NCBI GenBank assembly: GCA_964648275.1
Contig: CAZYOB010000005.1
Span: forward strand, 1 to 49,741
Direction of reading: 5' to 3'
Origin: CAIQPO01 sp964648275
Lineage (GTDB): Bacteria > Patescibacteriota > Microgenomatia > UBA1400 > MFAQ01
DNA length: 49,741 nucleotides
The notes under the pieces are model-generated. The model had not been told where the DNA came from and searched no databases. It saw only the letters and a list, made by a program, of their open reading frames with translations. The translations under genes were made by a program, and so were the position numbers. Shown here in pieces: positions 15,943-24,384 of this stretch. The stretch's first letter is position 1, and each line of letters opens with the position of its first letter.

Positions 15943-16950
15943 ATGGGATTCAGTTTTTCAAAAAAAGTAGCTATAGATTTAGGAACCGCCAACAGCTTGG
16001 TTTATGTGGTGGGTCAGGGAATCGTATTGGAAGAACCGACTGTGGTGGCTGTATCGGTAAATGACGGAAAAGTGCTGGCAGTCGGGAAAGAAGCACAAAG
16101 TATGTTGGGAAGAACCCCCGGTAATATCAAAGCCAGTAAACCAATGAGAGACGGGGTAATCGCCGATTATGCGGTGACCGAGGCAATGTTGAAGTATTTT
16201 CTAAGAAGAGTAGGTGGTCAGGGAATTTTCAAGCCGGAGGTAATGATCTGTGTTCCCGCAGGAGTAACTCAAGTGGAGAGAAGGGCCGTATTGGGGGCGA
16301 CAATCGCAGCCGGAGCCAGGAATGCCTATCTTATCGAAGAACCCCTGGCAGCGGCAATAGGGGCAGGGGTGCCGATCGCCGAAGCAAGTGGAAATATGAT
16401 ATTGGACATGGGTGGCGGTGCCAGTGAAGCAGCGGTAATATCATTAGGTGGTGTCGTGACATTTAAAAGCGTCAGGGTGGCAGGGAATAGGATTGACGAG
16501 GCTATATCTAAATATGTCAGAAGAAAACATAACTTGGTCATTGGAGAAACGACGGCTGAGGGGGTGAAGGTAAAGATAGGGTCGGCAATGGCTTCAAGTA
16601 AAGAAGAGAGAATGGAGGTCACGGGACGTGACAGTATCACCGGTTTGCCTAGACAGATAGAGATAAGCTCTTACGAGGTTTTTGAGGCCATTAGAGAGCC
16701 TCTGGGAAAAATCATCGCTATGTTAAAGACGGTGATGGAAGAAGTTCCTCCAGAATTAAGCTCTGACATTATTGATAAAGGTATAGTAATGACTGGGGGG
16801 ACAGCACTGTTGAGGGGATTTGATAGACTGATCACTCAAGAAACAGGTGTTCCAGCTTTTGTAGCAGAGGATCCTCATAAGTGTGTAATAAAAGGAATTG
16901 GGATAGCGATAGAGAACTTGGATGTCTACAGTAGAAGTTTAGGTAAGTAA
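15943..16950 (+). CDS. mreB: Rod-shape determining protein MreB
   Basis: Actin-like filament protein that directs lateral cell-wall growth. The ATG at 15943 gives 335 residues and begins like other MreB proteins (MGFSFSKKVAIDLGTANSLV); an upstream in-frame start at 15910 would add 11 residues that overlap the promoter. Actin-fold motifs are present: phosphate-1 DLGTANS, KPMRDGVIADY, CVPAGVTQVERRAV, phosphate-2 DMGGGASEAAV and adenosine motif MTGGTALLRGFD. TACAAT lies 9 nt before the ATG. No mreC or mreD follows; the next 1.5 kb is empty, so mreB is monocistronic here. Confidence 0.96.
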   Translation: MGFSFSKKVAIDLGTANSLVYVVGQGIVLEEPTVVAVSVNDGKVLAVGKEAQSMLGRTPGNIKASKPMRDGVIADYAVTEAMLKYFLRRVGGQGIFKPEVMICVPAGVTQVERRAVLGATIAAGARNAYLIEEPLAAAIGAGVPIAEASGNMILDMGGGASEAAVISLGGVVTFKSVRVAGNRIDEAISKYVRRKHNLVIGETTAEGVKVKIGSAMASSKEERMEVTGRDSITGLPRQIEISSYEVFEAIREPLGKIIAMLKTVMEEVPPELSSDIIDKGIVMTGGTALLRGFDRLITQETGVPAFVAEDPHKCVIKGIGIAIENLDVYSRSLGK

Positions 16951-18514
16951 CTAGATAATTCCCTTAGAATCAATCAATAATTGTGGTTATATCAGAAGAG
17001 TGTGTTTAGTGCTAATTATTAAATTAAGTTTGATTTCATAATTTTCCAAATATCTATATAAGATGAAGTGTTTTTTGTTAGTTGTGAAAATATTGAATGG
17101 TTATTGTGAAAATATAAGCATTTTGACATGATAGTTGATCATTAATTTATACATATATTTTTAAACTATTCTTTTATCCGATAGTACTTAATTATTTATA
17201 ATCCGATTGGTAGTTGTTGATGAGAAGTTAAAAGTAACCGGTGATTTTAGTGGATATTTTTATCGGATTTTCATTTTTTGGAGATAATAATCTTTAGATA
17301 TACCGGTATAGGTTGTGGTATTTCAGTTTAAACATGACATAGGGGGTATCGGTTCTTATCATGTGCTCTCCGACCTGTTCATCTCTAGTATCTGTGGATA
17401 GGGGTAGGGGTATATATATTTTTGGTTGTTTATGCTTAACCCTAACTGAGGGTATGGTATCCGGGTAAAGTCAGGGGATAGGACAATTTTTATTCAAAAA
17501 TTGATGTCTAATTAGGTCGATTATCGATCTAGTTGGTCATGTGGAAGGTCGACATTACTAATATAAGACTAGATTTCTTGGAAGTGGGTATGTAATCTAA
17601 AATACAGATTAATGCCTATTGCCTGTAATATTAGTATTATTTACTTATAGTGATAATTATGTTATGGGCATGATTATTTACGGTGCTTTTGTGCCTAGAT
17701 TATGATTATTTTGTAGCGCTACTATAGAAATCGATCTATTTCAGATAAATCTTAGTATTTTGAAAATATTTGTAGTCATTCACCGGTGATCAAACGATTG
17801 GCTAGTAATATTTAGGTCCCGTCGATGTGTCTTAAGGGTTAATGAGATATGTCAGTTAAGTGTAATAAATATTGGCAATTTTTTTGTACAGAAGGCAGGG
17901 ATAAAAAATATAATTGTTGGCAATTTTTACTACTATTTGCGTGATTAGGGGATTACCCAGTTTATAAATTATGAGGACAAAAATAGATTTATCAGACTAT
18001 ATCAGTGATATTCGATGTATAGGATACCAATTGCGACTTTTTAACGAGGTCTTTATTTTGATCAGCGTTATCCATAAGTTTATATCTAGCATATATATAA
18101 TGATATCAAAATATCCGACATATTTATGCATATTTATTATATTTGCGTTTATTTACTGAGGGTATAATGTACTCAAAAGTATTAAAATATTTTAGTATTG
18201 TTAATGGTATTTTATATATATAGCAAATACATCTGGGCATATATATAGAATCTTTGGGAGTGATATTACCGTAAATCTTATAATACGCGCAAATTCTGCA
18301 AAAAGATGATAAAAATTTGCGTTTGAGTGAAAAAATGACCCAAAAAAGTGACTAAAACGACGGTGTTTGATCCCTAAAACATACGATAAAGCTCGCTACA
18401 CCGATTAAATGATTATAAATACCCTGTTGGCAGTCAGGCAATGTTAGTGATAGATTCGTGCGTAAAATTGGAAGTCGACTTGGCCCGAGGTAGTAAAGGG
18501 CGTAAAATTAGTCT
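16951..18514. other. 1.56 kb AT-rich region without a credible gene
   Basis: No frame longer than 62 codons, and the longest one (17971-18159) has no ribosome binding site. Seen inside: three ACCGGT sites, two of them in palindromes (17299-17310 TATACCGGTATA; 17780-17789 TCACCGGTGA); the TTGGCAATTTTT string twice (about 17873 and 17918); two sequences one base away from a DnaA box (about 17392 and 18067); a TATAAT at 18279 followed by an 8-bp inverted repeat (18288-18295 with 18314-18321) and a distant CGGTGT/ACACCG pair. G exceeds C on the plus strand as in the flanks, so there is no skew switch. It may be a decayed locus or hold an RNA gene; neither is shown. Confidence 0.6.
18480..18508 (+). 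promoter_or_regulatory. Promoter of the wecG/tagA gene
   Basis: TTGGCC (18480-18485), 17 nt, TAAAAT (18503-18508). The start codon at 18515 is 6 nt after the -10, at the expected transcription start, so the mRNA should be leaderless. Confidence 0.7.
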
Positions 18515-19327
18515 ATGAGAGAGAAAGTGCTTGGTGTTAATGTAGATGTTCTTGGAAAAGAAGAAGTACTAAATATTATATTATCATGGGTCAATGACAG
18601 ATCTTCGGGGTTAAAGCATGTGGTGACGGCGTACAGTGAGTTTTTTGTTAAGGCAAAAACCGATGTTGAGTTTAAACAGGTATTGAATTCTTCCGACCTA
18701 GTGACGCCAGACGGCGTGTCCGTCTTGGCGGCTGTTAATTACGGAGGAAGGGTAAAAGGAGCCAAGACCCTACCGGGAAAGATCCTAGCTGGCTTAAAGA
18801 CCGGCATGGAGGTTATTGGTGGAAGAGTGGGAGAAACGGTTACCGGTGTATGGCTATTTGAGGCACTATGTGAAGCTGCCGGCAAGAAAGGATTAAAAAT
18901 ATTCTTATTGGGTGGCTGGGATGGGGTTGCTGGTCGAGCTGCCAGGCTGGCTCAAAAACGGTATCCGGGGATAAAGATTGAGTTTGATGAGGGAGAAAAA
19001 AGAGTGGGTACAGATCCGGAGCGAAATAGGGAGGTTGTCGAGAGGATAAACAAGTTCAGACCCGACGTCTTGTTCGTATCCTACAACCCCGTGAAGCAGG
19101 AGAAGTGGATAGCCAAACACAGAAAATCACTAAAGGTTGTTGTGGCTATTGGGGTGGGTGGGACGTACAACGAGTTCGTGGGTGACTTGCTTGGGGCACC
19201 TAAATGGATGGCCAAGAGTGGACTAAAGTGGCTGTGGAGGTTATGGTTGGAGCCTAAAAGGCTGGGGAGGATATTGAGCGCAGTTATCGTTTTTCCTTGG
19301 TTGGTTTTTAGAGAGAGTTTGGGCTGA
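18515..19327 (+). CDS. WecG/TagA/CpsF family glycosyltransferase
   Basis: Family GT26 enzymes add N-acetylmannosamine or N-acetylmannosaminuronate to a lipid-linked GlcNAc precursor in wall teichoic acid or surface polysaccharide synthesis. The 270 residues show the family layout: HVVTAYSEFFVKA, the substrate region SSDLVTPDGVSVL, the Rossmann segment LKIFLLGGWDGVAGRAARLA, RPDVLFVSYNPVKQEKW, and the C-terminal block GAPKWMAKSGLKWLWRLW followed by EPKRLGR, which contacts the membrane. It is leaderless by position. It probably supplies surface glycan precursors that could feed the O-antigen-ligase-like protein at 8.2-10.2 kb; the exact sugar is not predictable. Confidence 0.9.
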   Translation: MREKVLGVNVDVLGKEEVLNIILSWVNDRSSGLKHVVTAYSEFFVKAKTDVEFKQVLNSSDLVTPDGVSVLAAVNYGGRVKGAKTLPGKILAGLKTGMEVIGGRVGETVTGVWLFEALCEAAGKKGLKIFLLGGWDGVAGRAARLAQKRYPGIKIEFDEGEKRVGTDPERNREVVERINKFRPDVLFVSYNPVKQEKWIAKHRKSLKVVVAIGVGGTYNEFVGDLLGAPKWMAKSGLKWLWRLWLEPKRLGRILSAVIVFPWLVFRESLG

Positions 19328-19455
19328 ATTTGTCAACTGCCAGAGGTGGGAATATGATTGATTCATGGCAGAAATCCGATGTGGCTATCTAATAACATCG
19401 GAAGGGGTATTTTGAGGTTTCGTGCCTAAAACCGGCTCTCCGGAGTAGGTTTTTG

Positions 19456-19484
19456 TTGACTATAAGATAAAAGTGTGATATATT
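19456..19484 (+). promoter_or_regulatory. Promoter of the LPFAG-tail surface protein
   Basis: TTGACT (19456-19461), 17 nt, TATATT (19479-19484), preceded by an imperfect CCGG hairpin with five T that may end the upstream transcript. It gives a leader of about 43 nt carrying AAGGAGG. Confidence 0.75.
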
Positions 19485-19533
19485 GCTTTTCGTACATTCA
19501 AATCCTATATCCAGTTTTTTCAAGGAGGTTATC

Positions 19534-20682
19534 ATGCGTCGACTCTTTCCAGCTCTGTCATTCTTGGTAGGTTTGGCATTGGTCTTTGCGTCTTTCTACC
19601 CTGTAAGTGCGAATGGGCTCAAAAATATCAGCGCTAAGGCTTTGGACGATCATGAATGTGACTCAACAGAGTGGCATTTTGTGATTACTCAGATAGACAA
19701 TGAAGATCATGCCCCCGGTTCAATAAACGTTTTTTGGGCCAATGGTGCTAGCGAGTCAGTCCCCCTGTGGAAATTCACAGGTGGAACAGCTCACTATGTC
19801 ACTACCAGCAACCTTGATTCGGTTGTGACAAGTGCTACAGCTCAAATCTATGAAGAGTGGAGTGGCCAATTCAATCTCAGCCACGGACCGTGCGGGTCAA
19901 TCCCGACGGCAACCCTGACTGAAGTCATTCCGACCTTGACACCAACGGAGATAATCGTCACCCTGACGGCTACACCCACAGAGGATAACCCAACGCCCAC
20001 CCCTACCGAGGTGATCGTCACCGTGACGGCCACCCCGACGGGAGAAGTGACAGTTACGGCTACTCCGGTTGGCAGTCAGACTCCTACAGCCACGGTCACT
20101 GTGTCACCAACATCTACGCCCACGGTTGAAATCACCGAGACCCCTGGGGTCACGGTAACGCCGACTGCTACTCCTGTGACTGAGGATACGCCCACCCCGA
20201 CCATTACGGTTGTGATTACGGCTACCCCAACAGGAGAGATAACTATCACGGCCACACCGACCGAACCTCCAACAGAAGTCAAGTTCTGGTGCGCTTATGC
20301 CGACTACGAAATTGTCGGTGATATTCTACGCGTCACCGGGTCAGCCAACCGAAAAACCGAGTCACTCAAAGAGGTGACTGTACAGCAGGACCATGTTGTC
20401 CTGGCTAGCGGTCAGACACGGTCGACCGGTGAGTTCACTATTGATTTGACTCAGCCATGGCCCTCTGGCCTCATTGAAGTCTACGTTGCAGGCCGGACGA
20501 GTGATGACTGCCAATTTTCGCTGAATGGTCCGAAGACGACCTCAACGCCAAAACCTCCTAAGACGGGGTTCATGGAAGCCACTGATTTGCCGAGCACGCT
20601 TCCGTTCGCAGGACTGCGTCTGCCCGGTTTCGGCCTGATGGTCTTAAGCATGGTAGCTTTCGCTTTCCTTAGGCGCAAGTAG
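19534..20682 (+). CDS. Secreted Thr/Pro-rich surface protein with LPFAG-type sorting tail
   Basis: 382 residues; the ATG at 19534 follows AAGGAGG. Signal peptide 1-26 (cut near SANG). A first domain of about 95 residues has three or four Cys (HECDSTEWHFVIT, HGPCGSIPT). A long Thr/Pro-rich stalk (about 123-248) is built from degenerate repeats of the type TPTEVIVTVTAT. A second domain (about 250-330) begins VKFWCAYADYE. The C-terminus reads LPFAG (356-360), a hydrophobic helix and RRK, the three-part plan of a sortase substrate. A sortase-like gene follows after one terminator. It is inferred to be anchored at the cell surface; the ligand is unknown. Confidence 0.75.
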   Translation: MRRLFPALSFLVGLALVFASFYPVSANGLKNISAKALDDHECDSTEWHFVITQIDNEDHAPGSINVFWANGASESVPLWKFTGGTAHYVTTSNLDSVVTSATAQIYEEWSGQFNLSHGPCGSIPTATLTEVIPTLTPTEIIVTLTATPTEDNPTPTPTEVIVTVTATPTGEVTVTATPVGSQTPTATVTVSPTSTPTVEITETPGVTVTPTATPVTEDTPTPTITVVITATPTGEITITATPTEPPTEVKFWCAYADYEIVGDILRVTGSANRKTESLKEVTVQQDHVVLASGQTRSTGEFTIDLTQPWPSGLIEVYVAGRTSDDCQFSLNGPKTTSTPKPPKTGFMEATDLPSTLPFAGLRLPGFGLMVLSMVAFAFLRRK

Positions 20683-20697
20683 GATTAGTTTAGTTTT

Positions 20698-20733
20698 GGG
20701 TGGACGGCTTAGGCCGCCCACCCAATTTTTTTA
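20698..20733 (+). terminator. Rho-independent terminator
   Basis: GGGTGG(A)CGGC pairs with GCCG(C)CCACCC around a TTAG loop, followed by AA and seven T. It separates the surface protein from the sortase-like gene. Confidence 0.8.
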
Positions 20734-20748
20734 TTTCCGGAGGTTCAA

Positions 20749-21693
20749 ATGAAAAAATCCTTAAAGCTGCTGATTTCGCTCGGATTCACTCTGTCATTGG
20801 GGCTGGCTTGGTTTACCACAGCACCGGAAGAGGCAGCTATAGGTGAGGTAGTGGTTTATGAGGCTACTACAGAAGCTGTTTTTGCAAATGCAGGAACAGA
20901 GGCTTCACCTCAGGCTACCCTTGACCTTCCGGAACCGACTATTGATCAAACGGCAACAAGTGTTCCCACAATGACTCCTACGCCAACTGAGATGCCCACG
21001 CAGACCCCACCCGCGCCCATAGTCAGTTATTCCATCCTGGGAAAGGTATACATGGGTGGAGGATTGCCGGTGGCTATGTCCATCCGGACAGTCGACGGGA
21101 AGGAGATCTCAAGCAACTGGGCCGGCGCTATCGGATACCAAGACGGGGATGATAAAGATACCGTCTTCAGCCCATACGCAGGCACAGTTTACTCTCACAT
21201 TGATAATGGTTTCTTAGCCACCTGGATACATTCAGGAAGGCTCAAAAAAGCCGACTTGTTTGCTTGGGGACTGGAGAAGTTCGTTTACATGAATGAGCTG
21301 GGAGGACCGCTGACTTTTCCCGAAGGCCAAGATATGATGTCTCAGTTGTTAGGTGCAAGGGTTACCTTGTGCCAAGCCACTGACGGTTCAGTCGAGCCGT
21401 TTGATGATTTTGACCACAACCAGCCATGCCCGGGCAACCAACTGCAGTTAAATATAACTGCAGCCGCATTGATCGAGAGAGAGAACGTAGATGCCTATGA
21501 GGCGGCCACCGGAAAAGTAATTGATTGGTTACTGGAGAACGACCAGGGATCTGGTTTTGACCAGCTCGCGTCGGGGCAGACATTATTGCTTCAGACGTGC
21601 GTTGGAAAGTATAGTGACCAGGTTTCGGACGGGACGAAGGATTATTTATATAACCGTCTGATACTAGGTTTGAGTGTTATTGAGGAGCCCTAA
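20749..21693 (+). CDS. Sortase-like membrane-anchored protein
   Basis: 314 residues; CCGGAGG before the ATG. N-terminal anchor (about 5-25), a Thr/Pro stalk (about 60-90) and a C-terminal domain of about 220 residues. That domain ends with TLLLQTC (Cys284) followed 19 residues later by YNRLILGL (Arg303), the Cys and Arg motifs of sortases (TLxTC ... R). Candidate catalytic His are H150 (TVYSHID) and H161 (TWIHSG), but the family's usual His context is not obvious and the His-to-Cys distance is longer than normal, with an insertion around 210-230. Sortases cleave sorting signals and join proteins to the envelope. The LPFAG protein lies directly upstream. Confidence 0.6.
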   Translation: MKKSLKLLISLGFTLSLGLAWFTTAPEEAAIGEVVVYEATTEAVFANAGTEASPQATLDLPEPTIDQTATSVPTMTPTPTEMPTQTPPAPIVSYSILGKVYMGGGLPVAMSIRTVDGKEISSNWAGAIGYQDGDDKDTVFSPYAGTVYSHIDNGFLATWIHSGRLKKADLFAWGLEKFVYMNELGGPLTFPEGQDMMSQLLGARVTLCQATDGSVEPFDDFDHNQPCPGNQLQLNITAAALIERENVDAYEAATGKVIDWLLENDQGSGFDQLASGQTLLLQTCVGKYSDQVSDGTKDYLYNRLILGLSVIEEP

Positions 21694-21710
21694 GGGGCTC
21701 CTTTTTTTTT
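21684..21710 (+). terminator. Rho-independent terminator with the stop codon in its loop
   Basis: GGAGCCC (21684-21690), loop TAAG, GGGCTCC (21695-21701), nine T. The TAA stop (21691-21693) of the sortase-like gene is the loop itself. Confidence 0.85.
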
Positions 21711-21732
21711 GACTAAAAAAGGGGAGAACTGT

Positions 21733-21906
21733 ATGATGAAATCAGGACAGATAGTGTTGGTGTGGCTTCTAATAATACTGACATTGGTTTTTTGGATAAG
21801 GACAGTCATTCTGGATTATCTCAGAGGTTTTTGGGATTCGGTAATCATTAACACTGTATGTAGAAGTCGCGAAAAATGTTATCTAATCGTTGAGATGTTG
21901 ACCTGA
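21733..21906 (+). CDS. Small single-pass membrane protein
   Basis: 57 residues from the first of two adjacent ATG codons (21733, 21736), preceded by GGGGAG. One strong membrane helix (about 7-27) and a C-terminal tail of about 30 residues with two Cys (NTVCRSREKCYL). It lies 22 nt after the sortase-like gene's terminator, so it may be expressed only by read-through. The small size and lack of a family keep confidence modest. Confidence 0.45.
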   Translation: MMKSGQIVLVWLLIILTLVFWIRTVILDYLRGFWDSVIINTVCRSREKCYLIVEMLT

Positions 21907-21943
21907 AAGTTGGGGACCCCACGAGGACGCTCTTTTCTGTGGA

Positions 21944-22192
21944 TTAGCTATTCTGGGAAGAGGGATTGATGCCAAGCATCCAGAGGACTGACTCTTTTTT
22001 GTAGCGACGATCGCCACGTGAGTTGATACGAATGGCGGGGAGTTTGCCGCGTTTGCCCCAGCGTTTAATGGTAAGGGTAGAAACACGGAGAAGTTGGGCA
22101 ACCTCGGAGACAGTGAGAAGATCGGGAAGGTTATTGAGGTCTAATTCCTTTTTAACTATTTTGTTAATTGGTGTTAGGTTTTGGTTGTCCAT
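21944..22192 (-). CDS. Excisionase/MerR-type helix-turn-helix protein
   Basis: 82 residues. A polar N-terminus is followed by the winged helix LLTVSEVAQLLRVSTLTIKRWGKRGKLPAIRI and GDRRYKKESV, the HTH_17 pattern used by phage excisionases and small one-domain regulators. No integrase or other phage gene is nearby, so a role as a transcription factor is more likely. It is divergent from the 22320 membrane gene, and the 127 nt between them could hold its operator. No Shine-Dalgarno. A similar HTH forms the N-terminus of the 43453 protein. Confidence 0.8.
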   Translation of the reverse strand: MDNQNLTPINKIVKKELDLNNLPDLLTVSEVAQLLRVSTLTIKRWGKRGKLPAIRINSRGDRRYKKESVLWMLGINPSSQNS

Positions 22193-22248
22193 GTCTGATA
22201 TATAAGTTATCAGTGAGGTAGTAGAGAGTCAAGGGGTAATTTCATTGC

Positions 22249-22277
22249 TTGAAAACCCATAGTATTGAAGGTATACT
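22249..22277 (+). promoter_or_regulatory. Promoter of the 22320 membrane-protein gene
   Basis: TTGAAA (22249-22254), 17 nt, TATACT (22272-22277), about 35 nt of leader with TAGGAG before the ATG. Confidence 0.65.
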
Positions 22278-22319
22278 ATGCGAGTACATATTCTGTTGCA
22301 CTTTCAAATAGGAGCCTAA

Positions 22320-22673
22320 ATGAAGCACATAACCTTGCTTGTATCTGCTCTGGTTGGAGCACTGATAGGCGTGGGTGGAATGGCATTGTTGTCATCCTTC
22401 CTTGAGCCGATCGGAGTTTTGCTTGTTGCCGGATTGGTCGGTGTGGTCTTGGGAGTGATCCTGATCACATCCATGCGTTTAGCGGGATTCTCGTGGGGGC
22501 TGATTGTGCTGGGATTTGTGACCATGCTGATCGTAGCCATACTAGCAGTCCTTGCGGGTAGCTTGCCTGGAGTGCTGGGAGTGTCGATGCCTTTTGTCAT
22601 CAACGTTATCGGCAATACACTGAATGTTATCAACCTAGTTTTTTTGAGAGATGTTGAAGCCCGTAAAAATTAA
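22320..22673 (+). CDS. Small multi-pass membrane protein
   Basis: 117 residues, nearly all hydrophobic, with three or four helices rich in Gly, Val and Leu (about 4-26, 28-50, 54-80, 85-108) and a charged end (RDVEARKN). TAGGAG lies 6 nt before the ATG. The next gene starts 10 nt after the stop and has its own AAGGAG, so the two form an operon ending at the 23331 terminator. No family recognised. Confidence 0.6.
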   Translation: MKHITLLVSALVGALIGVGGMALLSSFLEPIGVLLVAGLVGVVLGVILITSMRLAGFSWGLIVLGFVTMLIVAILAVLAGSLPGVLGVSMPFVINVIGNTLNVINLVFLRDVEARKN

Positions 22674-22683
22674 GGAGACACAT

Positions 22684-23322
22684 ATGCGATTTGATATCAA
22701 TAATATTAATATTAAGTCCGGTTCACCCTATTCGAAGATCGTTGATCTTCTTAACAAGGGGAACAGGTTCGTGGTGGTATTCTCACAACCTCTCTCGGTT
22801 GATGATGAAAGACATCAAACGAGGGTATTTATCGACGATCTGTTCACAGCTCGGGCCGATCTTGGGAGCGAGAATTCCCTACCGTTGTTATCCCTGATGG
22901 ACCTGTCGGGTATGGATCTGGCAATTACCGGGAACGGTGTCGACCTGGTCGATTTTGCGTCTTGGATGGCTGCCGTGTACGGAAGACAATTCTCCGGTGT
23001 GGTCGAATCAGTCTTCGGCGGTGAAGTGGTGGAAGTAGGGATCGGTCGGTTACTTGAGTCAAAGGACTCTCCCGATCTTTGGCTAATGGGTTATGGTGAT
23101 CTCTATGTTTCCCTGCTCGTTTTTGACTTTGTCGACCTCGCATACCGAGTCGTCAATACATGGGTAAGCGGCTTTGATAAAGAGATCCCCGATGACATCG
23201 ACGATGCTGTGGGCATACTTAGGGATTCACGGCTTCGAAAAATGATCGACGAATACCGAATTGCCAACAATGACCAAAGGGTCAGATTGGGAATGAGGAT
23301 GTTCTCGTATTTGAGGCAATGA
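22684..23322 (+). CDS. Hypothetical soluble protein, cotranscribed with membrane protein
   Basis: 212 residues from the ATG preceded by AAGGAG; an in-frame ATG at 22651 lies inside the upstream gene and is rejected. No signal peptide or clear membrane helix, although VSLLVFDFVDLAYRVV is quite hydrophobic. The N-terminus is repetitive (INNINIKSG) and the C-terminus is a charged helix (DSRLRKMIDEYRIANNDQR). It may be a cytoplasmic partner of the 22320 membrane protein. No motif allows a function. Confidence 0.55.
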   Translation: MRFDINNINIKSGSPYSKIVDLLNKGNRFVVVFSQPLSVDDERHQTRVFIDDLFTARADLGSENSLPLLSLMDLSGMDLAITGNGVDLVDFASWMAAVYGRQFSGVVESVFGGEVVEVGIGRLLESKDSPDLWLMGYGDLYVSLLVFDFVDLAYRVVNTWVSGFDKEIPDDIDDAVGILRDSRLRKMIDEYRIANNDQRVRLGMRMFSYLRQ

Positions 23323-23330
23323 ATATATCC

Positions 23331-23359
23331 GGACCCGCTTTATAAGTGGGTCCTTTTTT
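23331..23359 (+). terminator. Rho-independent terminator
   Basis: GGACCCGC (23331-23338) with GTGGGTCC (23346-23353), then six T. It ends the two-gene transcript from 22320. Confidence 0.85.
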
Positions 23360-23364
23360 GTGCA

Positions 23365-23390
23365 ACAAAAACCCGCCTTGCAGCGGGTTT
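23365..23390 (-). terminator. Terminator of the rplJ-rplL operon
   Basis: AAACCCGC (23369-23376) with GCGGGTTT (23383-23390); on the minus strand the stem runs into five T. It lies back to back with the plus-strand terminator. Confidence 0.85.
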
Positions 23391-23414
23391 CGTAGGTTTC
23401 AAGAGAAGTTGAAA

Positions 23415-23792
23415 TTATTTCAATTCTACTTTGGCACCAGCCTCTTCGAGTTTCTTCTTAGCGGCTTCGGCGTCCTCTTTCTTAGCACCTTCGAGAACAA
23501 CTGCGGGAGCTTTCTCTACAAGGTTCTTGGCTTCGACCAAACCTAGGTCGGTTTTGATCTCACGGACGGCCTTGATAACACCGATTTTGTTGGCACCGGC
23601 ATCAGCGATGACGACGTCAAATTCGGTCTTTTCCTCTGCGGGAGCGGCGGCTGCAGCTACGGTGGCACCGGCGACGGCGACGGGAGCGGCGGATACACCG
23701 AATTTCTCTTCGAGGGCTTTGACTAATTCAGCAACTTCCAAAACGGAGAGTTCACTGACTTGGTCGACGAGTTTTTGGACTTTGTCGGACAT
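23415..23792 (-). CDS. rplL: 50S ribosomal protein L7/L12
   Basis: 125 residues. N-terminal dimerisation helix (DKVQKLVDQVSELSVLEVAE), an Ala-rich flexible hinge (about 36-55) and the C-terminal factor-binding domain with EEKTEFDVVIADAGANKIG, VIKAVREIKTDLGLVEAKNLV and AGAKVELK. It forms the L12 stalk that recruits translation GTPases. It lies 31 nt downstream of rplJ. The ATG is preceded only by an A/T-rich stretch with no Shine-Dalgarno. Confidence 0.98.
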   Translation of the reverse strand: MSDKVQKLVDQVSELSVLEVAELVKALEEKFGVSAAPVAVAGATVAAAAAPAEEKTEFDVVIADAGANKIGVIKAVREIKTDLGLVEAKNLVEKAPAVVLEGAKKEDAEAAKKKLEEAGAKVELK

Positions 23793-23823
23793 GTTTTTTT
23801 ATTTATTAATTACTAATTAGCTA

Positions 23824-24351
23824 TTAAGCGGATAATTTGTTCCTGAGGGCATCCAGACCGTAGACGAGATTTTGGATGGGAGCACTGAGCTGTCTGACCA
23901 GAGCTTGGGCGGGAGCTTGGAGTTGAGCCAAGAGACTGGAGAGGAGCTGCTCGCGGCTGGGGAGCTTGGATAGAGAGGTGATCTCGACCGGGGTGATGGC
24001 TTTGCCATCCATGATGCCGGATTTGATCTTAAGCTTGTCATGATCATCGGCAAAGTTCATGACGACCTTGGCACCGGCAACTGCGTCTTTTTTGGAGAAG
24101 AGGACTGCTGTAGGGCCATTGAGGAAGCTGTCAAGGGTATCGACGAGGTCGGCATTGGTCTCTTTAAGAGCTAGGCGGAGGAGGTTGTTTTTGGTGACTA
24201 CAAAGACGGCATCGTTCTTGGAAGCTTCATTCCTGAGCTGGTTTTGTTCCGAAACGGAGAGACCGGCGTATTCGGTAAGGATGACGGCTTTAGAGTCGGA
24301 GAGACCTTTGATGAGTTCGGCCAGTTGATGTATATTTTTTTGGTTTGGCAT
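23824..24351 (-). CDS. rplJ: 50S ribosomal protein L10
   Basis: 175 residues. Opens MPNQKNIHQLAELIKGLSDS and contains VILTEYAGLSVSEQNQLRN, VVTKNNLLRLALKET and FLNGPTAVLFS, in the family order; the C-terminal helix for L12 dimers (QAPAQALVRQLSAPIQ) is present. L10 anchors the L12 stalk to 23S rRNA and binds its own mRNA leader. A structured leader with a built-in terminator lies just upstream. No Shine-Dalgarno precedes the ATG, unlike the surface-protein genes. Confidence 0.98.
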   Translation of the reverse strand: MPNQKNIHQLAELIKGLSDSKAVILTEYAGLSVSEQNQLRNEASKNDAVFVVTKNNLLRLALKETNADLVDTLDSFLNGPTAVLFSKKDAVAGAKVVMNFADDHDKLKIKSGIMDGKAITPVEITSLSKLPSREQLLSSLLAQLQAPAQALVRQLSAPIQNLVYGLDALRNKLSA

Positions 24352-24384
24352 CTGGATTTGATTAGTTTATATTTTTTACCCAAT

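Noticed and set aside
17971..18159. 62-codon frame in the gene desert
   Set aside because: No Shine-Dalgarno and no -10 at leaderless distance; Ile/Tyr-rich composition expected from AT-rich DNA.
16951..18514. Replication origin in the AT-rich gap, given two near-DnaA boxes
   Set aside because: Both boxes have a mismatch, they are not clustered, dnaA/dnaN are absent, and G exceeds C on the plus strand on both sides, so there is no skew inversion.
19900..20280. CRISPR or DNA tandem repeat array in the Thr/Pro region
   Set aside because: The repeats are degenerate codon-level repeats of a stalk, with no constant repeat-spacer pattern.
21944..22192. Prophage or integrative element, suggested by the excisionase-like HTH
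   Set aside because: No integrase, structural phage gene, attachment repeat or tRNA disruption is near.
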